Shown here one piece after another: positions 1-4,702 of a DNA stretch of 9,136 nucleotides (positions are counted from its first letter, which is position 1; each line of letters begins with the position of its first letter). The notes under the pieces are model-generated. The model was not told the origin of the DNA. It did not search any database and saw only the letters and a program-made list of their open reading frames with translations. Source of the stretch: an uncultured Bacilli bacterium (lineage in GTDB: Bacteria; Bacillota_I; Bacilli_A; RF39; UBA660); NCBI GenBank assembly GCA_947631885.1, contig CANRMZ010000037.1:1-9136 (forward strand). Direction: 5' to 3'. The position numbers and the translations under genes are program-made.

Positions 1-115
1 TTACACCTGATACAGGAACTATGATTCTTACTATCGTTTTAGCGTAAACTACTTCATGCACAAAAAAAAGAAAGGCTGTAAATAGTAGCAATAGAATAAA
101 TCTACTTTTTTTCAT
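1..115 (-). CDS. N-terminal part of a secreted protein (cut by left window edge)
   Basis: Reading the minus strand from an ATG at 115 gives an open frame to the window edge (38 complete codons). It begins MKKSRFILLLLF and continues as a hydrophobic stretch to VVYA, followed by KTIVRIIVPVSGV. This is a textbook signal peptide: a basic n-region, about 15 hydrophobic residues, and a V-Y-A signal peptidase I site after residue 25. A strong Shine-Dalgarno (AAAGGAGGG on the minus strand, plus-strand 123-131) sits 7 nt before the ATG, which fixes the start. The mature part is too short to identify a family; an exported or surface protein is the only safe statement. It lies 88 nt downstream of the ZIP transporter gene on the same strand with no clear terminator between them, so co-transcription is possible. 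Two TATAAT-like boxes (plus-strand 146-151 and 154-159) lie in the gap, but neither has a good -35 partner. Confidence 0.75.
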   Translation of the reverse strand, partial: MKKSRFILLLLFTAFLFFVHEVVYAKTIVRIIVPVSGV

Positions 116-203
116 TTTACAGCCCTCCTTTCCTACTCTCTTATAATTATAACATTATATTTAGGAATTTTATGGGAACTTTACAACTTTTTGTTGAAAC
201 ATG

Positions 204-989
204 TCAACTTAACGCAACGTCTAAAATCATCATTATAACAAACCCAATTAAAGCTAAAAATGTCATTAAGTTCTTTTTGGCATTATTTTGACTCTCGGGA
301 ATAATCTCTCTTATAACAACAAAGATCATGGCTCCCCCGGCAAAAGCTAGTAAATATGGCAGTAAGTTACGAACATTGAGAACAAGAATAGCGCCAATTA
401 AACTAGATATTGGCTCGACAAGGCCACTTAAAGCACCAATTAAAAAAGACTTAGTTCGTGAGTATCCTGCTCCTCTTAAAGGAAGGCTAATAGCCGCTCC
501 TTCAGGAAAGTTTTGAATGCCAATACCTATAGCGAGCATTAAAGCTGAAGCCAAAGTAACGCCATCAAGGCCATATTTAATTGAACCAAAAGCCACACCT
601 ATCGCCAGTCCCTCGGGAATATTATGAAGAACTATCGAGCTAACGAGTAAGATAAGTCTTTTACTGCTACTTTCACCTTCGATATGTTTTGATACTAGTT
701 TATCACTTACAATTAAAAAGATGCCACCGAAAAGAAAGCCAATTGAAACAGCAAGCCATGGATTTAAGCCAAGATTTTCAGCCCCACTTAAAGCCGGATT
801 AATAAGTGAAAAGAAGCTAGCTGCGAGCATTATTCCTGCCGAAAGCGATAGCATCATTGCTAAAATATTTTTATTAACCTTTTTAAAGAAAACAACAATT
901 CCTGATCCTAGTGCTGTTATAGCAAAGGTTAAAAGTCCTGCCAAAAAGGATTGAATTGGATTAGCTAGGTTTGCATACCACATTATCAT
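204..989 (-). CDS. ZIP family divalent metal transporter (GufA/ZupT-like)
   Basis: Integral membrane protein of about 261 residues with eight predicted hydrophobic segments, the usual size for bacterial ZIP permeases that import Zn2+ and other divalent metals. The two metal-binding ZIP signatures are intact: HNIPEG at about residues 122-127 (TM4) and QNFPEG at about 159-164 (TM5), with a further conserved Glu in REIIPES near 228. The N-terminal stretch NPIQSFLAG and the FFKKVN loop resemble the GufA-type ZIP subgroup. Metal specificity cannot be read from the sequence. Start choice: a GTG at 998 is in frame but lies inside the Shine-Dalgarno-like AGGGTG (plus-strand 996-1001). The ATG at 989 has this site 6 nt upstream and is preferred. 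Another in-frame ATG lies at 983. The gene ends with TGA. It is divergent from pgeF, sharing a short AT-rich upstream region. No metal-responsive operator (Zur or MntR) was recognised. Confidence 0.93.
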   Translation of the reverse strand: MIMWYANLANPIQSFLAGLLTFAITALGSGIVVFFKKVNKNILAMMLSLSAGIMLAASFFSLINPALSGAENLGLNPWLAVSIGFLFGGIFLIVSDKLVSKHIEGESSSKRLILLVSSIVLHNIPEGLAIGVAFGSIKYGLDGVTLASALMLAIGIGIQNFPEGAAISLPLRGAGYSRTKSFLIGALSGLVEPISSLIGAILVLNVRNLLPYLLAFAGGAMIFVVIREIIPESQNNAKKNLMTFLALIGFVIMMILDVALS

Positions 990-1022
990 TTTATTCACCC
1001 TATTAGTAATATATTAATGTTC

Positions 1023-1052
1023 TTGATGAGGGCTTGGGCTTTAGTATATAAT
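1023..1052 (+). promoter_or_regulatory. Candidate sigma-A promoter for pgeF
   Basis: TTGATG (1023-1028), an 18-bp spacer and a perfect TATAAT (1047-1052). Transcription would start near 1059, at the preferred pgeF ATG, implying a leaderless message. The match is good, but the placement so close to the start codon is unusual and the promoter is unproven. Confidence 0.4.
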
Positions 1053-1058
1053 AAAAGT

Positions 1059-1841
1059 ATGAAAGAAAATAGCGTTGTAAAAATAGTTAATAAAGATGGT
1101 TATTCTTATTTAGAATTTAAGAAATTAACTGAATTAGGAGTAAAGAATTGTTTTACTTTAAAACCTCTTAATTTTTCTTTTAAACACCAAAGTGAAGTGG
1201 ATAATCGCAATAACTTCAAAATAATCTGTAAGCTTATGGATATAGATTATGATAAATTATGTAGGCCTGAGCAAAAGCACACTAATGAAGTTAGGACTGT
1301 CAAGGATAAGTACGGTGTTAACATAAGTGAGTTTAGCTTTACAGATGGACTTATCACTAATCAGGAAGGTGTACCTATTGCTACTACAGCCGCTGACTGT
1401 ACACCTATTATCATATATGATTCTCAAAATAAAGTTATTGCTAATGTTCACTCGGGTTGGAAAGGCACTTTAAATAATATTGTAATTAATGCTACTAATA
1501 AAATGATAGAAGAGTTTAAATGTCAAAAAGAAAATTTACTTTACTTTTTTGGACCATGCATATGTAAAGATTGTTTTGAAGTTGAAACAGATGTGTATGA
1601 GCTTTTTTATAATAAGTATAAACATTTAGATAATATAAATGACATAATTAGAAAGAAAAATGACAAGTATTTAATTGACACTACCCTTTTAAATGAAACG
1701 CTTCTTATAAATATGGGCATTAAAAAAGCAAATATCTATAAAGCTGATATTTGCACTTATGAAAATGATAATTATTTACATTCATATCGTAAAAGAACAA
1801 GCGATTCCTTTGGTTTGGGAGTAGCTATAGTTTGTCTATAA
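1059..1841 (+). CDS. pgeF: Peptidoglycan editing factor PgeF (YfiH/YlmD, DUF152 family)
   Basis: Cytosolic protein of 260 residues from the preferred start. The DUF152/'multicopper polyphenol oxidoreductase' family has been shown to act on purine nucleosides (phosphorylase/deaminase activity) and, in E. coli YfiH, to keep the muropeptide stem correct. All family landmarks are present: an early His in EQKHTNEV (His74), TTAADC (Cys113), NVHSGWKG (His131), then GPCICKDCFEV at about 165-175 and SYRKRTSDSFG near the C-terminus. His74, Cys113 and His131 match the three metal ligands of the family. The frame is open upstream to ATGs at 1017 and 1026, but these have no Shine-Dalgarno and would add residues that overlap the promoter. 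The ATG at 1059 gives the usual family N-terminus, but it also lacks a Shine-Dalgarno, so translation initiation is odd. This is the only plus-strand gene; its TAA stop abuts the TAG of the convergent nuclease gene. Confidence 0.93.
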   Translation: MKENSVVKIVNKDGYSYLEFKKLTELGVKNCFTLKPLNFSFKHQSEVDNRNNFKIICKLMDIDYDKLCRPEQKHTNEVRTVKDKYGVNISEFSFTDGLITNQEGVPIATTAADCTPIIIYDSQNKVIANVHSGWKGTLNNIVINATNKMIEEFKCQKENLLYFFGPCICKDCFEVETDVYELFYNKYKHLDNINDIIRKKNDKYLIDTTLLNETLLINMGIKKANIYKADICTYENDNYLHSYRKRTSDSFGLGVAIVCL

Positions 1842-1853
1842 CTACTTTTTTTT
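1821..1853 (+). terminator. Intrinsic terminator of pgeF spanning two convergent stop codons
   Basis: Arms 1821-1830 (GTAGCTATAG) and 1836-1845 (CTATAACTAC) form a 10-position stem with one C-A mismatch and a TTTGT loop, followed by eight T (1846-1853). The stem includes the last codons and stop of pgeF and the stop of the convergent nuclease gene. On the minus strand the same hairpin pairs fully (the mismatch becomes a G-U wobble), but it lacks a U-tract there. It may still protect the 3' end of the nuclease mRNA. Confidence 0.7.
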
Positions 1854-2576
1854 ATTTCCTTTGAAAACCGCATATACGGCAGCAGCTCCTACAAAGACAA
1901 ATATAAAAACCCTAGTTATAGTACTATCATTATCAACAAGATAATCATTTATTTTATCGGTAATGTCATCAACTTTTTCGATGACATCTTGAGCTTCCTT
2001 TTCAAGGTCTTTTTCGTTTTCCTCTACCTGTCCTATTTTAGTAAAGTCAATGTTATCCTCAACACCGTCAGTGTTAATAGTTGAGCAATACCCTTCCTCT
2101 TTGCCATCTTGCCATAAGCCTAAAGCGTTTTCACGTGCTGACTTTTGTATAAGGCATAAGCTTTCCGTATAGCGATAAGTACCATAGATGTACGCCACTT
2201 CCGCATAGCCTACGGATACAAGTTCTTTTTGTAGTAAGCTATCATCTACCCAAATCCAAGCAAGACTTCGACCATATTTATCTACTTTATTACTATTTTC
2301 ATATTCAACAACTATTTTACTGGCATTACTAAGTTTATTGCAGGTATACTCACTAGCATTTTCGCCAAAGGCTTCCACCTCTTTGGTTGGGTGTACAGTC
2401 TCGGGAGTATCAATAGCTAAAAATCTAAACTTAGTCTCTTCACCATCAACCAAAAAAACGGCTGTATCACCATCTACGCATCTTACAAAGCTAACTTCCT
2501 GAGCAGTAGTATCCGCTTTAACTATCAAGGGACAAAGAACTAAAATTAATAACCAAAATATTATACTTCTTTTCAT
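1842..2576 (-). CDS. Secreted, membrane-anchored thermonuclease (SNase family)
   Basis: A 244-residue nuclease with an N-terminal signal peptide (residues 1-21, ending LIVKA) and a staphylococcal-nuclease fold at about 27-165. The catalytic set of S. aureus nuclease is complete: VDGDT (Asp37), Arg51 in KFRFLAIDTPE, Asp56, Thr57, Glu59, and Arg103 in DKYGRSLA. A Ca2+-dependent endonuclease acting on DNA and RNA is therefore expected. After the domain comes a charged, probably helical linker (about 175-215), then a hydrophobic segment at about 220-238 and a KGNKKK tail. No LPxTG is present, so the enzyme should stay tethered to the outer face of the membrane by a C-terminal transmembrane helix. 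Likely roles are nutrient scavenging or degradation of extracellular DNA (inference). The start follows the stop of the upstream small gene by 8 nt with only a weak AGGCAG site, suggesting translational coupling. Confidence 0.93.
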   Translation of the reverse strand: MKRSIIFWLLILVLCPLIVKADTTAQEVSFVRCVDGDTAVFLVDGEETKFRFLAIDTPETVHPTKEVEAFGENASEYTCNKLSNASKIVVEYENSNKVDKYGRSLAWIWVDDSLLQKELVSVGYAEVAYIYGTYRYTESLCLIQKSARENALGLWQDGKEEGYCSTINTDGVEDNIDFTKIGQVEENEKDLEKEAQDVIEKVDDITDKINDYLVDNDSTITRVFIFVFVGAAAVYAVFKGNKKK

Positions 2577-2584
2577 TTAACTGC

Positions 2585-2827
2585 CTATTTACTATAGTAA
2601 TCCATTTCATCCAGTTCTCTTGCTACCTCTTCTAGTTCATCATCTTCATCAATGTCCATTTCATTAATAGCAAACATTAACTCTTTAGTGTTATTATATT
2701 TTTTATAATCAATATTATTTCTTGCTAATACCTTAACTTGATAATCGGATAAAGCCATGCCATTTTCTCTTGTTTTTAACCATGAATCATCTTTAGGTAA
2801 AGTATTTTCTAATTCTTCTTTTTCCAT
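2585..2827 (-). CDS. Small acidic protein of unknown function
   Basis: An 80-residue, strongly acidic cytosolic protein starting MEKEELENTLPKDDSW and ending in a Glu/Asp-rich stretch (MDIDEDDELEEVA and onward). It has no signal peptide or membrane segment. The middle (LSDYQVKVLARNNIDYKKY) looks like a short helical module, but I do not recognise a family. Start choice: an in-frame ATG at 2842 has no ribosome site. GGAG at plus-strand 2837-2840 lies 9 nt before the ATG at 2827, which is therefore preferred. The gene has its own promoter and is the first of a two-gene unit with the membrane nuclease, whose start follows 8 nt after its TAG stop. A link between the two proteins is suggested only by this tight coupling. 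Confidence 0.75.
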   Translation of the reverse strand: MEKEELENTLPKDDSWLKTRENGMALSDYQVKVLARNNIDYKKYNNTKELMFAINEMDIDEDDELEEVARELDEMDYYSK

Positions 2828-2866
2828 ATCATTCATCTCCATATATTATGTTCAATTTCATATATA

Positions 2867-2895
2867 ATTATATCTTAATCCATTTAAAAAGCCAA
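2867..2895 (-). promoter_or_regulatory. Sigma-A promoter of the small acidic gene/nuclease unit
   Basis: On the minus strand: TTGGCT (plus-strand 2890-2895), a 17-bp spacer and a perfect TATAAT (2867-2872). This would give a leader of roughly 30 nt before the start at 2827. The -35 box is part of the 3' arm of the hsp20 terminator. Confidence 0.65.
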
Positions 2896-2911
2896 CTTTT
2901 GATTGGCTTTT
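2887..2911 (-). terminator. Intrinsic terminator downstream of hsp20
   Basis: On the minus strand, AAAAGCCAA, a 7-nt loop (TCAAAAG) and TTGGCTTTT form a perfect 9-bp stem running into a T-rich end. It begins 6 nt after the hsp20 stop codon. The complement (TTGGCTTTTGTTT) is also T-rich, so it could stop plus-strand transcription too. Confidence 0.85.
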
Positions 2912-2916
2912 GTTTA

Positions 2917-3300
2917 CTAATTTATAGATATTGTTTTCTTAGTTTCAACTACTTCTTCTTTAGGAACTGTAATACTCAATATACCATCATTAAAACTAGC
3001 TTGAATTTTATCTTCATCAACATTTCCTAAATAGAATGATCTTTCGCATCTTTCGTATGATTTTCTTTCACGATGTAGGAACTTCTTACTTTCTTTATCC
3101 TCGCTATGTCTTTCAGCGATTATTTTTAGGTTTCCTTTATCACATTCAATTTTAATGTCTTCTTTTTTGAAACCAGGAGCATCTATATCAATATGATAGG
3201 TGTTATCCTTTTCATAAATATCGCATAGCATTCCTTGAGGTTTTCTTACATCGATATCATCATCGAATAGATCATCAAACAATATTCTTCCAGGTAACAT
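2917..3300 (-). CDS. Small heat shock protein Hsp20 (alpha-crystallin family)
   Basis: A 127-residue cytosolic holdase that forms oligomers and keeps unfolded proteins soluble for refolding by DnaK/ClpB. An alpha-crystallin domain spans about residues 24-116, with the signatures IDIDAPGFKKEDI (about 37-49) and GILSITVPK (106-114), followed by the C-terminal I-x-I oligomerisation motif (ISI at 124-126). The N-terminal arm (MLPGRILFDDLFDDD) is short but normal for Bacillota members. Upstream of the ATG are AGGAAAGGATG and AAGGG, neither at ideal spacing, so the exact initiation site is less certain than the family. It lies 74 nt after the DUF1292-like gene. A TATAAT box (plus-strand 3369-3374) directly after that gene's stop and a TTCACA direct repeat in the leader suggest its own, possibly heat-controlled, transcription. 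No CIRCE or CtsR box was found. Confidence 0.95.
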   Translation of the reverse strand: MLPGRILFDDLFDDDIDVRKPQGMLCDIYEKDNTYHIDIDAPGFKKEDIKIECDKGNLKIIAERHSEDKESKKFLHRERKSYERCERSFYLGNVDEDKIQASFNDGILSITVPKEEVVETKKTISIN

Positions 3301-3342
3301 ACCCTTTCACATCCTTTCCTAATTATTAATATAGTACTTCAA

Positions 3343-3374
3343 TGTGAAAAAATTGTGAATTTTAACAAATTATA
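3343..3374 (-). promoter_or_regulatory. Possible hsp20 promoter/operator region with TTCACA direct repeat
   Basis: On the minus strand a perfect TATAAT (plus-strand 3369-3374) lies immediately after the TAG stop of the upstream gene. The best -35 is a poor TGGACG about 19 bp further up. Between this box and the hsp20 start, TTCACA occurs twice (plus-strand 3354-3359 and 3343-3348), exactly 11 bp (one helical turn) apart. The first copy could alternatively act as a -35 to TACTAT (3331-3336) at a 17-bp spacing. The role is uncertain. Confidence 0.3.
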
Positions 3375-3638
3375 CTAATTTTCTTTCTCTTCTTCGTCCA
3401 TAGCGTCAACTTGATTTTCAAATTCTTCAATTAGTTTAGCTTTTAACGTTTCATCAGAAACAGGCTCTACTGCAAATTCATTATCAACCACTAACTCTTT
3501 AAATAAATCATATGAATCAGTAGGTGCATCATTAACATATTTAGATGCTAAGAAATACTTAGAACCATCTTTTTCGGTAGATAATAAAAGTATATATTCG
3601 CTACCATCTTCTAAAGTTATTACTTCGTCAATCCCCAT
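3375..3638 (-). CDS. Small acidic DUF1292-like protein
   Basis: An 87-residue acidic cytosolic protein. The N-terminal half (VITLEDGSEYILL, then DGSKYFLASKY) has the alternating beta-strand pattern of the DUF1292/YrzB family: a strand, an acidic turn with DG, a strand, then a 'KYFLA' strand. The C-terminus is a helical, Glu/Asp-rich tail (DAMDEEEKEN). The function of the family is not established. A perfect AGGAGG (plus-strand 3644-3649) lies 5 nt before the ATG and overlaps the TAG stop of the upstream coiled-coil protein, so the two genes are almost certainly translated as a coupled pair. The family assignment is by eye from pattern only. Confidence 0.7.
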   Translation of the reverse strand: MGIDEVITLEDGSEYILLLSTEKDGSKYFLASKYVNDAPTDSYDLFKELVVDNEFAVEPVSDETLKAKLIEEFENQVDAMDEEEKEN

Positions 3639-3647
3639 AATATCCTC

Positions 3648-4628
3648 CTATCTTGCCATTTGGCTTACTCTTGCGTATCTTTCAATTCTCTTAGCGCCAG
3701 AGTTTAATCTTCTATATAATCTTCTTCTTTCTGGAACAGAAGTTTTACTTGCACCAATAGATTGGTCAAGAGTATCTAATGATATATTATCTTCTTCAGG
3801 AGTAAAATTACGATAATTAAGTAATAAATTGCCTATTTGAGTTGTTAAATTACGATAATCTTCTGATCTATCAGTAAAATCCTCTCCTAAAGTAGTTACT
3901 CTTAATACACTATCATTTCTATCTTGATTACTTCTCCAAGAATGTAGACGACGTCCTCTTACTCTAAGAAAGCTTTGATTAGTTGGAACCTCTGCTTTAA
4001 CTTCTGGAGCCTCAGCAGGTTCTTCATATGTTGTAGTTGTATATGTTTCTTCAGGTATTGTAGTATCTGTTGTAACAGTAGCTTCTACATCACCACTTTC
4101 TTTAGCGTAAGTAGCTTTTTGCCAATCATATTTAATATCATCTGGATCATAGTCAATATCAATTTCTGGTAAATTAAGGGCAGTCTCTTCAGGTTCTGCT
4201 AAAGTAAATGTACTAGTTTGAGTGGCTACTTCATCAGCTTTTTTTTTATCGAATTCGTCAGCACTAGGCAATTCAACAGCCTCTACTGCTTCAGGTTCTA
4301 CTACTGCTTCTCTTTCTCTTAATTCACGATTTTTAGAAACCATTCTTTCAATTATCGCATTAAGAGATACACCAGTTTTATCGCATAAAGCATTAACCCT
4401 TAGAAATAATTCTTCATTTTCCTTAACTAGTCCATCAAGTTGAAGCATCATTTCATAAGTAGGTTTTTGGCTTTTAAGAACTCTTTTACCATCGGAAGCA
4501 AGTTCAGATAAGGAAGATAAAACTTCATCTTCTACTTCTTTCTTTCTTCTTTCAATTGTTTCATCAAGTTCTCTTCTTGCATCGCTTTGTACGTGCTCTA
4601 ATTCTGGTCCTAATAGTCTAATTTCCAT
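3648..4628 (-). CDS. Coiled-coil and disordered protein of unknown function
   Basis: A 326-residue cytosolic protein of unrecognised family. It has three parts. Residues about 8-110 are a charged, heptad-like helical region (ELDETIERRKKEVEDEVLSS, then LVKENEELFLRVNAL), likely a coiled coil. Residues about 110-225 are a low-complexity acidic linker rich in Glu, Pro, Thr, Ala and Val. Residues about 226-326 form a basic, Arg-rich region (RVRGRRLHSW; RRRLYRRLNSGAKRIERYARV). There is no signal peptide or membrane helix. The coiled-coil head, acidic spacer and basic tail suggest a structural or scaffold role, possibly nucleic-acid or membrane binding through the tail (inference). Start choice: a GTG at 4637 is in frame but overlaps the ribosome site. 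GAGGG at plus-strand 4638-4642 lies about 9 nt before the ATG at 4628, which is preferred. It is coupled to the downstream DUF1292-like gene. Confidence 0.85.
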   Translation of the reverse strand: MEIRLLGPELEHVQSDARRELDETIERRKKEVEDEVLSSLSELASDGKRVLKSQKPTYEMMLQLDGLVKENEELFLRVNALCDKTGVSLNAIIERMVSKNRELREREAVVEPEAVEAVELPSADEFDKKKADEVATQTSTFTLAEPEETALNLPEIDIDYDPDDIKYDWQKATYAKESGDVEATVTTDTTIPEETYTTTTYEEPAEAPEVKAEVPTNQSFLRVRGRRLHSWRSNQDRNDSVLRVTTLGEDFTDRSEDYRNLTTQIGNLLLNYRNFTPEEDNISLDTLDQSIGASKTSVPERRRLYRRLNSGAKRIERYARVSQMAR

Positions 4629-4665
4629 TTGACACACCCTCTTATCTTATATTCTATACATAATA

Positions 4666-4694
4666 ATATTACTATAAAACAAAAGTTAAGTCAA
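4666..4694 (-). promoter_or_regulatory. Candidate promoter for the coiled-coil protein operon
   Basis: On the minus strand: TTGACT (plus-strand 4689-4694, 5 of 6 consensus), a 17-bp spacer and TAATAT (4666-4671, 4 of 6), inside the 74-nt gap after valS. No terminator separates it from valS, so some transcripts may also come from the T-box promoter. Confidence 0.4.
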
Positions 4695-4702
4695 ACAAAA
4701 TA

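Noticed and set aside
202..207. Perfect TTGACA on the minus strand overlapping the ZIP stop codon, as a -35 for the secreted protein
   Set aside because: The only box at a suitable distance is a weak TAAAGT at 18 bp, while the better TATAAT boxes (146-151, 154-159) are over 40 bp away. Not convincing as a promoter.
191..207. Small inverted repeat (GTTGA/TCAAC) after the ZIP gene as a terminator
   Set aside because: Only five base pairs with low GC and no T-tract on the minus strand.
328..954. Two plus-strand open frames opposite the ZIP gene
   Set aside because: Antisense of a well-supported membrane protein, with no ribosome site or recognisable domain.
3975..4443. Two plus-strand open frames opposite the coiled-coil gene
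   Set aside because: Cys/Ser/Phe-rich or Ser/Thr-rich translations are antisense shadows of the low-complexity Glu/Thr codons; no ribosome site.
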